Positions 32,954 through 41,447 of a stretch of 64,000 nt of DNA are shown here, one piece after another; the first letter of the stretch is position 1, and every line of letters begins with the position of its first letter. The DNA lies in NCBI RefSeq assembly GCF_023715785.1, contig NZ_JAMBOX010000002.1, positions 124,001-188,000 on the forward strand, read 5' to 3'. The position numbers and the translations under genes were made by a program. Source of the DNA: Neobacillus niacini. Lineage in GTDB: Bacteria; Bacillota; Bacilli; Bacillales; Cytobacillaceae. The notes under the pieces are model-generated. The model had not been told where the DNA came from. It ran no database searches and saw only the letters and a list, made by a program, of their open reading frames with translations.

Positions 32954-33935
32954 GCTGAATCCGCCTAGTTTTACATGGGTCCGTCCCGAAGGTACTGGAG
33001 CAGCCGCTGCGAAGGTTCACGAATGGATTGAGCCGCTATCGGCTGCTTCCGATGCGGAGAAATTAAAACAAGCAGACTTTGTCGTAGTGGGCGTCCCATT
33101 GTCCCGCTCATCGATCAGTGCATCGGGCGCATCGGAATTTCCCGATGCCTTCCGGCGCTCTTGGAAGGGTTTTACCACCTATAACCTGGATGAGGATGTA
33201 GATTTAGCAGAAATGACCGCAGTTGATGCCGGCGATGTTCCAATGCACGTGACGGATATCAGGCGCTGCCATGACAATATTATTGCGGCTTCGGCTGAAC
33301 TTCATCGGCATTTTGGCGGTTCAAGGATTTGTGCCATTGGCGGCGATCATTCTATCACAGCGATGATGGTCAAGGGGTTGCATCAGGCAAGGCCGCAGGA
33401 GCGGATTGGGATTATTCAGTTTGATACTCATTTTGATTTGCGGGATCTAAGCGATAACGGTCCTTCCAATGGGACGCCAATGCGGAATCTGATCGAAAGC
33501 GGTGTTGTTAAAGGCGAGGATATGTTCAATATCGGCCTTCATGGGTTCTTTAATACTAAAGATTTAAAGCAGTATGCCGATGAACAAGGCGTGAACTATA
33601 TAACCTTGGGCAAGGCTCGCAAAAAGGGGGTCGAAGCAACGGTTGATGCATGTTTGGAGGAATTGTCAGCGAAGGTAGATACCATTTACTTAACAGTGGA
33701 CATGGATGTCTTGGACATCGCCTATGCCCCAGGGGTACCGGCCTCAACGCCGGGGGGCATGGCAACTACCGAACTGCTACAATGTGTCCTCGCAGCAGGC
33801 AAACACCCAAAAGTCAACGACATGGACATCGTCTGTCTAGACCCACTAAAAGACAGCGCCGTCCAGCCAACCGTCAAACTTGGAACCCACGTATTTCTAA
33901 CCTATCTAACTGGGGTAATGTTGCGACGGGGTTGA
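32931..33935 (+). CDS. hutG: Formimidoylglutamase
   Basis: Hydrolyses N-formimidoyl-glutamate to glutamate and formamide with a di-manganese site of the arginase/ureohydrolase type. Metal ligands are visible in IGGDHSIT, QFDTHFDLRD and TVDMDVLD, and APGVPASTPGG is a family hallmark. I place the start at TTG 32931, seven bases after AAGGGAGGT; this gives 334 residues and a 23-base overlap with hutI, so translation is coupled. An upstream in-frame ATG at 32898 is inside hutI and has no ribosome binding site. The last ~150 bases switch to C-rich, G-poor codons, and a dispersed repeat follows ten bases after the stop. Confidence 0.95.
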   Translation: MKSFLYPKLNPPSFTWVRPEGTGAAAAKVHEWIEPLSAASDAEKLKQADFVVVGVPLSRSSISASGASEFPDAFRRSWKGFTTYNLDEDVDLAEMTAVDAGDVPMHVTDIRRCHDNIIAASAELHRHFGGSRICAIGGDHSITAMMVKGLHQARPQERIGIIQFDTHFDLRDLSDNGPSNGTPMRNLIESGVVKGEDMFNIGLHGFFNTKDLKQYADEQGVNYITLGKARKKGVEATVDACLEELSAKVDTIYLTVDMDVLDIAYAPGVPASTPGGMATTELLQCVLAAGKHPKVNDMDIVCLDPLKDSAVQPTVKLGTHVFLTYLTGVMLRRG

Positions 33936-33945
33936 TCGTGCAATT

Positions 33946-34008
33946 GGTGTCAGGCACCACAAAAAGACATTTTTGGGTATTTGTCCATCAGGGGTGGACA
34001 AATACCCA
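33946..34008 (+). repeat. Dispersed palindromic repeat, copy 3
   Basis: GGTGTCAGGCACC (33946-33958), linker ACAAAAAGACAT, then a 14-bp stem TGGGTATTTGTCCA / TGGACAAATACCCA (33974-34008). Same architecture as copy 2, placed between hutG and the transporter gene. Confidence 0.85.
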
Positions 34009-34091
34009 GTTAATGGATTAATCAACGTATAGGGAATTAAGGGTTGATTAATCGAACAAATGTTATGAAGGAATATTAGGGGGGATGGAGT

Positions 34092-35435
34092 ATGGCGAAT
34101 CATTCGTTAGATACTGGAAATGCGGTACAAACTGGGGTACCGAATGGTAACATGTTGAATGTGATGAAGTTCTTTGTATTTAGTGCGATTGGCATTTTTG
34201 TTTTCTTTGTGCCTGTTACTATTAATGACAAGTCTTCGATCATGCTGGATCATTTTGTTTCTTTTATTCAAACCGCGGTGCCTAGAGCGCTTCCTTATTA
34301 TGCGTTGCTCGTTATTTTGCTTGGGGCAGTTTATCCTTTCTATAAGAATACATGGAATAAGGATAAAGTTACGCTCGTGTTTTCAATTCTGAAAGTAATA
34401 GGTTTTGTCGCCGGGGCGATGTTTGTATTTAATGTTGGACCGAAATGGTTCTTTGACCCTGACATGGCTCCATTTTTATATAATAAACTAGTCATCTCGG
34501 TTGGGTTGCTGGTGCCAATTGGTTCTGTGTTTCTAGCCTTATTAGTAGGATATGGCCTGCTTGAATTTGTCGGAATATTTATGCAACCGGTTATGAGACC
34601 AGTCTGGAGGACACCCGGAAGGTCTGCGGTCGATGCGGTTGCTTCGTTTGTGGGAAGTTATTCGATTGGGTTGCTTATTACCAACCGCGTATTTAAAGAA
34701 GGAAAATATTCGATTAAAGAAGCAGCGATTATTGCGACCGGATTCTCTACAGTGTCAGCCACATTTATGATTGTTGTCGCGAAAACGTTGGACATAATGA
34801 ATATATGGAATGCTTATTTCTGGGTAACGTTTATTGTGACATTTATAGTAACCGCCATCACAGTCCGAATCTGGCCATTATCAAAAATGAGTGAATCCTA
34901 TTATCAAGATATGGAAGGCGACCAAGAGATCCTTATTAAAAAGGACCGTGTAAAAACGGCGTGGAAAGAAGCGATGATTACTGCAAGCCAATCTCCAAGC
35001 TTTGGTAAAAACATTTGGGACAACTTAAAAGACGGGTTTATCATGACAATGGGGATTCTGCCTTCTATCATGTCAGTAGGTCTCTTAGGACTTATTTTAG
35101 CCGAGTTTACCCCAGTATTTGACTGGTTGGGCTATATTTTCTATCCGTTCACAGCCCTTGTCCAATTGCCGGAACCGATGCTGGCGGCAAAGGCAAGTGC
35201 TGTCGGAATCGCAGAAATGTTCTTGCCTGCCCTGTTAGTGACAGAAGCAGCACTTGTGACGAAGTTTGTTATTGGGGTTGTTTCAGTTTCATCAATTATC
35301 TTCTTCTCAGCGGTCGTGCCATGCATCCTGTCAACCGAAATTCCACTGACTATCGGCCAACTTGTAGTCATTTGGTTTGAAAGGGTTGTTCTCACCATTC
35401 TGATCGCAGCGCCGATTGCCTATTTAATTTTGTAA
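34092..35435 (+). CDS. YjiH-family membrane protein with Gate domains, possible histidine transporter
   Basis: A 447-residue polytopic membrane protein of the YjiH family, containing two nucleoside-recognition (Gate) type regions: VDAVASFVGSYSIGLLITNR (about residues 177-196) and AAKASAVGIAEMFLPALLV (about 375-393). About ten hydrophobic segments are visible. Such proteins often sit beside hut genes and are thought to carry histidine or urocanate, which fits the position just after hutG; this function is inferred from context only. The ATG at 34092 follows AGGGGGGATGG. A repeat element separates it from hutG, and a terminator follows. Confidence 0.8.
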   Translation: MANHSLDTGNAVQTGVPNGNMLNVMKFFVFSAIGIFVFFVPVTINDKSSIMLDHFVSFIQTAVPRALPYYALLVILLGAVYPFYKNTWNKDKVTLVFSILKVIGFVAGAMFVFNVGPKWFFDPDMAPFLYNKLVISVGLLVPIGSVFLALLVGYGLLEFVGIFMQPVMRPVWRTPGRSAVDAVASFVGSYSIGLLITNRVFKEGKYSIKEAAIIATGFSTVSATFMIVVAKTLDIMNIWNAYFWVTFIVTFIVTAITVRIWPLSKMSESYYQDMEGDQEILIKKDRVKTAWKEAMITASQSPSFGKNIWDNLKDGFIMTMGILPSIMSVGLLGLILAEFTPVFDWLGYIFYPFTALVQLPEPMLAAKASAVGIAEMFLPALLVTEAALVTKFVIGVVSVSSIIFFSAVVPCILSTEIPLTIGQLVVIWFERVVLTILIAAPIAYLIL

Positions 35436-35462
35436 ACTAAGAATCTTTTCGAAGCCTCGGAT

Positions 35463-35495
35463 AAAAAACCTTGATTTCTTCAAGGTTTTTTTCTT
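35463..35495 (+). terminator. Terminator after the YjiH gene
   Basis: AAAAAACCTTGA and TTCAAGGTTTTTTT form a stem with a small loop and a long T run. Confidence 0.85.
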
Positions 35496-35586
35496 TTCCC
35501 CCAACTGTAATCGGAAATGGCCATTTCACAAATTAGTTCTTATGATACATGATACAAGCCTTAACCAATTTGTTCAAATTTGAATT

Positions 35587-35615
35587 AACTATAGAAGGAG
35601 GTAGAACATATTTTA
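35587..35615 (+). promoter_or_regulatory. Candidate SigK (mother-cell) promoter
   Basis: AACT at 35587-35590, a 16-base spacer, and CATATTTTA at 35607-35615 fit the SigK pattern mACm-N16/17-CATAnnnTA. It lies 88 bases before the kinase-like gene. The spacer contains AAGGAGG, which is not followed by a usable start codon. Match by eye only. Confidence 0.4.
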
Positions 35616-35702
35616 ACACGATAACAAAGAAGAACGGCCGGGCACCAGGATGGAAGTGTTCTTTATTTGTGTCAAATGAAATTAAAAGAAGGGAGGAACC
35701 AA

Positions 35703-37115
35703 ATGGATATTGCACATTTGGAAAAGATGATTGAGGCCATCAAGGTTGAAAGAACGACAGGGGCCGATGTGAATGTGGTGAATGATTCACAGTTGAATAT
35801 GCTTGGGAAAGGGCCACTTGGCGCGGTCTTTCATTATCGGGACGGGATTTGTGTTAAGGTTTTTGCTAATGAGGAAGATTGTCAGCGAGTTTATAATGCC
35901 CTTTCAGTAGGAGAGGATACTAACCTACTACCCAAGATTTATGCAAAAGGGAAATTATATATTGCAATGGAGCACATGCAGAAAGTAGATTTAAAGAAAT
36001 ACTTGGGAATCCAGCCGTTTTCTAGTGAAATCTCGAAAATATTAAATGGAATACTGGAAGGTAAAATATCACGAATCAGAGTTCAAAATTTAATAAATGC
36101 AGATGTGGATGTTGTAAATTTATCTGGAATGAAGATGATAGGAAAGGGACGCCAGGGTGCCGTTTTTCAATATTCGGACGGCATTTGTGTAAAAGTTTTC
36201 GGTAATGTAGAAGACTGTGAGCGTGAATATTATGCCTTGTCACTTGGACAGCACACCAATTTGTTTCCTATCGTGTATGTAAAAGGGAACAATTATATCG
36301 CAATGGAAATCATCAAAGGGGTCGACTTGCGCGAATACCTGCAATCCCAGCCATTAACACCTGAACTTTCGCAAAAATTAATCGAGATGCTGATCATTTT
36401 TAAAGAAATTGGCTACGAGAGAATTGATCATCATAAACGTCAAATTTACTTGCAGTCTGATGGAAGTTTAAAGGTGATCGATGTGGCAAGGACCGTCTGG
36501 CGTGACAGGGTTTATCCTTATCCGCGCAAGCTCCTGACATCGCTTGGCGAAGAAAACAAAGCAGTGTTTTTGTCACATGTACAAGCCACGGCACCGCAGG
36601 TTTATGAGGAATGGCTGCATTACATTCGGATGGAAGAATTGTCTCGGCAAATTTATGGCGTATTAATCGAAAACCCAGATCAATATAAAAAATTGAATAC
36701 TAACACACTACAAACCAGAGATGATGAACAAAACTATGTAAATCTGCTCGCTGGTCTCATGCACAAGGTATTTAAAGAGGAATGGGTTAAGACAATGCTT
36801 GCCCGGGGCAGCGATCCAGAGGTAGTAATGGGAAAAATCGACAAATTTTTGGAAAAACGCGGACAAGGGGAAAAAATTGATCTCGATTTTGGAAAATGGC
36901 AGGATTACGGCCGCAAGCAGGATGAAAAACGTGATAACGACAAAGACAAAGACAAAGACAAAAACAAAGACAAAGACAAAGATCGCAGTAAAAAGCAGAG
37001 CCGATCCCGTAGCTATGAAGGCCATCGTGAACATAATCGTCATAATCGGGACCATCATCATGAAAAGGGAAAAGAGAAAAGACAAAAGAGATATGGTGGG
37101 CACCGTAAGCACTAA
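35703..37115 (+). CDS. Kinase-fold protein with duplicated N-lobe and charged His-rich tail
   Basis: A 470-residue protein with three parts. Residues 22-115 and 134-225 are two copies of a protein-kinase N-lobe; each has an LGKG/IGKG glycine loop, AVF-Y-DGICVKVF with the ATP-binding Lys, and YIAME. Only the second copy continues into a short C-lobe: YERIDHHKRQIYL (Asp242 at the catalytic position) and LKVIDVAR (Asp260 at the metal position). Residues 410-470 are a low-complexity tail: a KDKDKD run, then RSKKQSRSRSYEG and a His/Arg/Lys-rich end. The tail resembles coat proteins that become phosphorylated. ATG 35703 follows GGGAGG. It heads a cluster with a glycosyltransferase, a HipA-like kinase and galU. 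The exact function is unknown. Confidence 0.75.
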   Translation: MDIAHLEKMIEAIKVERTTGADVNVVNDSQLNMLGKGPLGAVFHYRDGICVKVFANEEDCQRVYNALSVGEDTNLLPKIYAKGKLYIAMEHMQKVDLKKYLGIQPFSSEISKILNGILEGKISRIRVQNLINADVDVVNLSGMKMIGKGRQGAVFQYSDGICVKVFGNVEDCEREYYALSLGQHTNLFPIVYVKGNNYIAMEIIKGVDLREYLQSQPLTPELSQKLIEMLIIFKEIGYERIDHHKRQIYLQSDGSLKVIDVARTVWRDRVYPYPRKLLTSLGEENKAVFLSHVQATAPQVYEEWLHYIRMEELSRQIYGVLIENPDQYKKLNTNTLQTRDDEQNYVNLLAGLMHKVFKEEWVKTMLARGSDPEVVMGKIDKFLEKRGQGEKIDLDFGKWQDYGRKQDEKRDNDKDKDKDKNKDKDKDRSKKQSRSRSYEGHREHNRHNRDHHHEKGKEKRQKRYGGHRKH

Positions 37116-37161
37116 CTAAGGGTGTATAAAAGCAGACATCAAAAGAGAGGTGAAACAAACA

Positions 37162-38277
37162 ATGAAAATACTTGTCATCTGGCGTTTACTCACGGTTGGC
37201 GGGGTGAATGCCGGCTGGCGCAATCGTTCCATTTATTTTAAAAAACATGGGATTGAAACAGAATTTCTCTATACAACTGACCACGGCGGGCTTCATATCA
37301 TGCAGGATGTGGCAAAAGTTTACCTCACGAAAGATGACCAGGAGATTATTAAAATCATTAAGCAAAATGCCTATGATGCCATTATTGTATGTGATACTGG
37401 AGCTGCCTATAAATGGATTCGCAAGGCCAAATATAAAGGTCCTGTATTAATTGAAGCCCGTACACCTGAACTAATCAAGTTAATTCCCCATCTAAAATCA
37501 TTTCGAGGAATTAATCCGCAATTAATTGTCGTTCCCTCCCGTTATCAAAAGCGCCTTGTCTCCATTTTGACAGAGGGCATTCCCATTCATGTCATCTACA
37601 ATGGTGTCGATACTTCTTTTTTCAGGGCATTGGATGAAGCGGAAATTGATTATAGCAGTTTGCCGGAATTGCCCAACGATAAGAAAATCATTGGCTGGAT
37701 TGGCCGCACCGACAAAAGGAAAAATTGGCCAATGCTAATAGAAGTGGCTAAAAAAATCAAGGCAGAGCGGGATGACATTGAGATTTGGCTGATAGGCGGC
37801 GCGCAGAGTGTCCAGCGTGAGGAATTTGCTGCAGTCCGGGAGCAGGAGCAACTTACCGATATTATTAAGTGGTTCCCAGTCATACCCTATCAGCAAATGC
37901 CCCATATCTACGCAAAAATTCGCCAGTCTGTGGGCTGCACCTTGGCGACGACCAAGGCAGAATCCTTCGGGAATACTTTTATCGAATCGATGATTTGTGG
38001 TGTGCCAGTGGTCGCATCCAATATAATGCCGATTAACGAATTAGTCGTAAATGGCGAAACAGGGCTTTTGTATCGCGGCCAAAATGTCGATGATGCTGTT
38101 GCCCAGATTTATGAGGTACTGGATAACGAAGAACTGCACCGGCAAATGTCCCGGGCCGCTATTAGCCGTGTAGAAGAAACATTTGCGATTCAAGTCGTTG
38201 CCAATCAATATGTTCAGTTACTAAAAAAGATAATCCCCAATAATTATGATGGGGAAAGTGAGGTAGGGACAGTATGA
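37162..38277 (+). CDS. Glycosyltransferase family 4
   Basis: A 371-residue GT-B glycosyltransferase. The N-terminal domain begins MKILVIWRLLTVGGVNAGW, an unusual variant of the GT4 glycine loop. The C-terminal domain has IGWIGRTDKRKNWPMLIEVA and the EX7E motif in TKAESFGNTFIES, followed by GVPVVASN, typical of retaining GT4 enzymes such as the spore coat protein CotSA. ATG 37162 lies nine bases after GAGAGGTGA. Its stop overlaps the next gene by ATGA. In this cluster it would use a UDP-sugar made through GalU, probably UDP-glucose; the acceptor is unknown. Confidence 0.88.
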   Translation: MKILVIWRLLTVGGVNAGWRNRSIYFKKHGIETEFLYTTDHGGLHIMQDVAKVYLTKDDQEIIKIIKQNAYDAIIVCDTGAAYKWIRKAKYKGPVLIEARTPELIKLIPHLKSFRGINPQLIVVPSRYQKRLVSILTEGIPIHVIYNGVDTSFFRALDEAEIDYSSLPELPNDKKIIGWIGRTDKRKNWPMLIEVAKKIKAERDDIEIWLIGGAQSVQREEFAAVREQEQLTDIIKWFPVIPYQQMPHIYAKIRQSVGCTLATTKAESFGNTFIESMICGVPVVASNIMPINELVVNGETGLLYRGQNVDDAVAQIYEVLDNEELHRQMSRAAISRVEETFAIQVVANQYVQLLKKIIPNNYDGESEVGTV

Positions 38278-39059
38278 TTATGCCCATTAGCTATCAACGG
38301 AAACTGGATGGGAAATCCAATGCTCATTTAATCACTTTTAGTGACGGGAAAGACTATGTCGTGAAATGCCTGCAGCAGGGTTTCGAAAAATCATTGCCAA
38401 ATGAATGGGTCGGCTATTGCTTGGGGCGGTACCTTGGACTGCCTATCCCTTTTGCTAGAATCGTTGAAATTCCCCGTGAATTCTCTTCACAGATTCCTGA
38501 ATTTACAGGGCTGTGCGAATCGCAATTTCAATTTGCATCCCAATATGTGCCCGATTGTTTGAATGGCCACGAAGTTTCCACAGTTTTGAAGATTACTAAT
38601 AACCGGGATTTAGCAGGTATCATTGTTTTCGATTACTGGCTGCAAAACCGAGACCGAACCCGTAAAAATGTTCTTTTTTACAAAGAGTCAGTGAATTCCT
38701 GGAAGTTGTGGGCCATTGACCATGCGGAGATTTTTGGCTCCTATGATTGGCTTCAGGCAGATATTGAAAAATTGCCTGCCCGGTTATTAAAAAGTGCCAC
38801 TCATCAACAGTTGGCACGATTTATTGAGGATGAGAACCAATTTTACGAACAGCTGGAAATCATTCAAACAACACCCATATTGTTAATGGAAGAGATTGTC
38901 GAGTTAATCCCAGACGATTGGAATGTAACGAAAGACGAGAAAAAGGCGATGGTTACAGCATTAGTTACACGACGTCATAAAGTTCTTCCAAAATTGATTG
39001 AAAGATTTATTAAGCAAAGATATCGGCCCCTTCATATGAAAGGAAAGGAGAAAGATTGA
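38274..39059 (+). CDS. HipA-family-like kinase
   Basis: A 261-residue protein with a compact kinase-like fold of the HipA/PI4-kinase kind. Visible are the N-lobe Lys in DYVVKCLQQ (Lys31), an acidic partner in PNEWVGYCLG (Glu44), the catalytic loop with Asp127 and Asn132 in QNRDRTRKNVLF, and the metal-binding Asp149 in LWAIDHAEIFG. No HipB antitoxin is nearby, so it is unlikely to be a toxin-antitoxin pair. Its start overlaps the glycosyltransferase stop by four bases, and galU follows with a one-base overlap, so all are in one operon. A plausible role is phosphorylating a coat or glycan-linked protein; this is inference. Confidence 0.75.
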   Translation: MIMPISYQRKLDGKSNAHLITFSDGKDYVVKCLQQGFEKSLPNEWVGYCLGRYLGLPIPFARIVEIPREFSSQIPEFTGLCESQFQFASQYVPDCLNGHEVSTVLKITNNRDLAGIIVFDYWLQNRDRTRKNVLFYKESVNSWKLWAIDHAEIFGSYDWLQADIEKLPARLLKSATHQQLARFIEDENQFYEQLEIIQTTPILLMEEIVELIPDDWNVTKDEKKAMVTALVTRRHKVLPKLIERFIKQRYRPLHMKGKEKD

Positions 39060-39943
39060 TGAAAATTCGAAAGGCCATTATTCCAGCGGCCGGCCTTGGT
39101 ACTCGGTTTCTTCCTGCCACAAAAGCACAACCGAAAGAAATGCTTCCAATCGTTGATAAGCCAACAATTCAATACATTGTTGAGGAAGCGGTTGCATCGG
39201 GAATCGAAGAAATTATGGTGATTTCCGGCAGAGGAAAAAGGTCGATTGAAGATCATTTTGATAAATCCTACGAGCTGGAAGAAACGCTATTAAAAAAGAA
39301 GAAGTTAGCCGCACTGGCCGAAATTCAAAATATATCCAAAATGGTAACGATGTATTATGTCCGGCAAAAGGAGCCATTAGGCCTGGGACATGCTATTCTT
39401 TGCGCAAAAAGTTTTATCGGAAATGAACCATTTGCCGTTTTACTCGGGGATGATATCGTCGTATCTGAGACTCCTTGTTTGAAACAGCTTATAGACGTTT
39501 ATGATAATACGAAAAGCTCAGTCATCGCAGTTCAATGTGTCCCAGACAAGGATATTAGTAAATATGGGATTGTTAAACCAAATGTAGTAGGTGCCGAAGG
39601 GAATCTCCACTTAGTGGATACACTCGTTGAAAAGCCATTGGTTAAAGAGGCACCATCTAATCTAGCGATTATGGGACGCTATGTGTTGCGGCCTGAGATC
39701 TTTGAAGTTTTGGAAAACCTTCCTATGGGACAAGGAAACGAACTCCAGTTAACTGATGCCATCAATGAACTCAACAAAAGTCAGGAAATAATCGCTTATA
39801 ATTTCGAAGGCACCCGCTATGACATTGGTGACAAAATCGGCTACATCAAAGCAACAATCGACATTGCCCTCCAGCGTCCCGACACTAGGCAAGCAATATT
39901 GGATTATTTACAAAAATTATTGCTCGGGAAAGCGCAGGAATAG
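39059..39943 (+). CDS. galU: UTP-glucose-1-phosphate uridylyltransferase
   Basis: Makes UDP-glucose from UTP and glucose-1-phosphate. The 294-residue protein has the nucleotidyltransferase signature AAGLGTRFLPATKAQPKEML, YIVEEAVASGIEEIM, the metal site in LLGDDIVVS, and EKPLVKEAPSNLAIMGRYVL. ATG 39059 overlaps the previous stop (TGATG) and has AAGGAAAGGAG upstream, so translation is coupled. It presumably supplies UDP-glucose to the GT4 enzyme two genes upstream; this would be a second galU if the genome also has the usual one. The 3' end is C-rich and G-poor and no intrinsic terminator follows. Confidence 0.94.
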   Translation: MKIRKAIIPAAGLGTRFLPATKAQPKEMLPIVDKPTIQYIVEEAVASGIEEIMVISGRGKRSIEDHFDKSYELEETLLKKKKLAALAEIQNISKMVTMYYVRQKEPLGLGHAILCAKSFIGNEPFAVLLGDDIVVSETPCLKQLIDVYDNTKSSVIAVQCVPDKDISKYGIVKPNVVGAEGNLHLVDTLVEKPLVKEAPSNLAIMGRYVLRPEIFEVLENLPMGQGNELQLTDAINELNKSQEIIAYNFEGTRYDIGDKIGYIKATIDIALQRPDTRQAILDYLQKLLLGKAQE

Positions 39944-40056
39944 ACATTTCTCGTGCGGCATTGTCGGAAGATGGCAGTGTTTTGGGACCTCGGGACAGGC
40001 CATTATTTCCCCGGTTTGATATAATGATAAAAACGAACAATATGGGGAGAAGCACG

Positions 40057-40302
40057 ATGAGCAAACATGTAATCGTTTATACGACCAACGACTGTATCGA
40101 ATGCACAATGGTCAAGAAAGTTCTTGCTGAGGAAGGGGTCTCCTTTGAGACACGGAACATATCGGAAAATCCTGATTATCAACGGGAAGTGGAGAAGTAC
40201 GGTTACCTTGGCGTCCCGGTAACCGTTGTCGGCAATCGAGCGGTGAAGGGCTTTACGAATGAACTGAAGGAACTAATTGAAATCGCGAAAGCAAATAACT
40301 AA
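40057..40302 (+). CDS. Glutaredoxin-family protein (NrdH-like)
   Basis: An 81-residue thioredoxin-fold protein with the redox CXXC in TTNDCIECTMVKK, the cis-Pro segment YLGVPVTVV and the C-terminal FTNELKELIEIA helix. The CxxC sequence CIEC and the short length resemble glutaredoxin-like/NrdH proteins that use thioredoxin reductase or a low-molecular-weight thiol (bacillithiol in Bacillaceae). ATG 40057 follows GGGGAGA, and TATAAT at 40020-40025 is a likely -10, so it has its own promoter apart from galU. The reduced target is unknown. Confidence 0.88.
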   Translation: MSKHVIVYTTNDCIECTMVKKVLAEEGVSFETRNISENPDYQREVEKYGYLGVPVTVVGNRAVKGFTNELKELIEIAKANN

Positions 40303-40312
40303 TAACAATGTG

Positions 40313-40350
40313 AAAATGGCGTAAAGCAATCTGGTTTTACGCCATTTTTA
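40313..40350 (+). terminator. Terminator after the glutaredoxin gene
   Basis: AAAATGGCGTAAA pairs with TTTTACGCCATTTTT around a nine-base loop, ending in a T run. Confidence 0.85.
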
Positions 40351-40430
40351 TTTATTTGAAGGGAAATGTAAAGCATTAAAGAATTTATACCTTATAGAGG
40401 CAATCAATCTGGAAGGGGGCATTCGTAATA

Positions 40431-41177
40431 ATGAATTCAAAAGGAACTTTATCTAAGTCCGGGGTTTTTGTCTATGAGAGTTATAAGGATAATATCATCA
40501 TAGACAAGTATAATCGTGTCTTTAGTAAAATGAGGGTTTCTAAGCTTGAGGCGATTCGGAGCATTAATAGTGAGGATGCGATGACCTGGAACGCTTTTCG
40601 GACATTGCAAAAAATTGATCCGGAGATTTGGCTGCCATTATTGTTTCAGCAGACGTTCCAGGAACAACGTTGTGATCTTGTTGAAAATATGAAAATATCA
40701 CTGTGGAAAAAGCTAAGTCCGCCTGTGGAATGGGGGTTGCGCGAGGGGGATTCCGAAATCGATGTCATGCTGGAAAATGACCATTTTGTTTGGTTCATCG
40801 AAGTGAAATATAAGAGTGATGTCAGCATGGGGACGACCCATGATAAAGCGAGAAACCAAATACTCCGGAATATTGACTTGGGAACCGATTATTCCGGCGA
40901 TAAGGATTTCTATTTTTCGCTGGTAATCCTGGATGAAAAACACTCACCAAAAGGAATCGGAATAATTGAAAAGTATGGGAATTCCGTTGAGTCGGTGGGA
41001 GAAAACCTCCCACACCGTGGCGGGCAATTACCGAACCTGAAGAAGATCTCGTTATTGAAATGGCAGGAGTTAAGGGATCTTTTTGGTTACTGCGAAGAGC
41101 ATGCCCAATATGAAGACGAGCAGCTGCTGTCAAGGCTTGCTAAAAATGATTTGGAGCGTAGGATCATAGGTCAGTAA
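40431..41177 (+). CDS. Putative PD-(D/E)XK nuclease-fold protein
   Basis: I do not recognise a named family, but the middle of this 248-residue protein reads like a restriction-endonuclease-type core. WGLREGDSEIDVMLENDHFV carries the E...D metal position, FIEVKYKSD gives the E-x-K motif, and HDKARNQILRNIDLG supplies the Gln/helix that often follows. The N-terminal 100 residues and the Glu-rich end have no evident domain. ATG 40431 has GGAAGGGGG some 12 bases upstream. It is alone: no methylase, helicase or toxin gene is adjacent. A DNA repair or defence role is possible; nuclease activity is an inference from the motif. Confidence 0.6.
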   Translation: MNSKGTLSKSGVFVYESYKDNIIIDKYNRVFSKMRVSKLEAIRSINSEDAMTWNAFRTLQKIDPEIWLPLLFQQTFQEQRCDLVENMKISLWKKLSPPVEWGLREGDSEIDVMLENDHFVWFIEVKYKSDVSMGTTHDKARNQILRNIDLGTDYSGDKDFYFSLVILDEKHSPKGIGIIEKYGNSVESVGENLPHRGGQLPNLKKISLLKWQELRDLFGYCEEHAQYEDEQLLSRLAKNDLERRIIGQ

Positions 41178-41317
41178 TTCACTTTGGACTTTAGTATGAT
41201 ATCAAAAAGTGAGCATTTTAATGGGGATTTTTGCCCATTTTGCCCTTCATTTGGGACAGTTCTCTTTACATTTACAAATTTAAAGATTATTCTGTATTTA
41301 AGTTCATATCATTTGTA

Positions 41318-41415
41318 ACTACTAGGGGTGCCCTGATTGCGGGCTGAGAGAAAACGGCGAACGTTTTTAACCCTTTGGACCTGATCTGGGTAATACCAGC
41401 GTAGGAAAGTAGAGC
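41318..41415 (+). ncRNA. TPP riboswitch (THI box)
   Basis: The conserved blocks are present in order: ACTAGGGGTGCC, GCTGAGA, ACCCTTTGGACCTGATCTGG, GTAATACCAGCGTAGGAA. A terminator hairpin follows directly, so it should act by transcription attenuation on the thi operon when thiamine pyrophosphate is bound. Confidence 0.97.
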
Positions 41416-41447
41416 ATCAACCATGACGGTTTCTCACTCTAACTATG

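Noticed and set aside
35549-35734. Frame of 61 codons before the kinase-like gene
   Set aside because: No ribosome binding site at its ATG, overlaps the start of the real gene, and contains the candidate SigK promoter.
36708-37112. Minus-strand frame of 134 residues opposite the KDKDKD tail
   Set aside because: It is the mirror of a low-complexity coding tract (FVFVFV runs), with no ribosome binding site and strong coding signal on the other strand.
38274-39059. HipA toxin of a toxin-antitoxin pair
   Set aside because: No HipB-like DNA-binding partner lies next to it; the gene overlaps a glycosyltransferase gene and galU in one operon.
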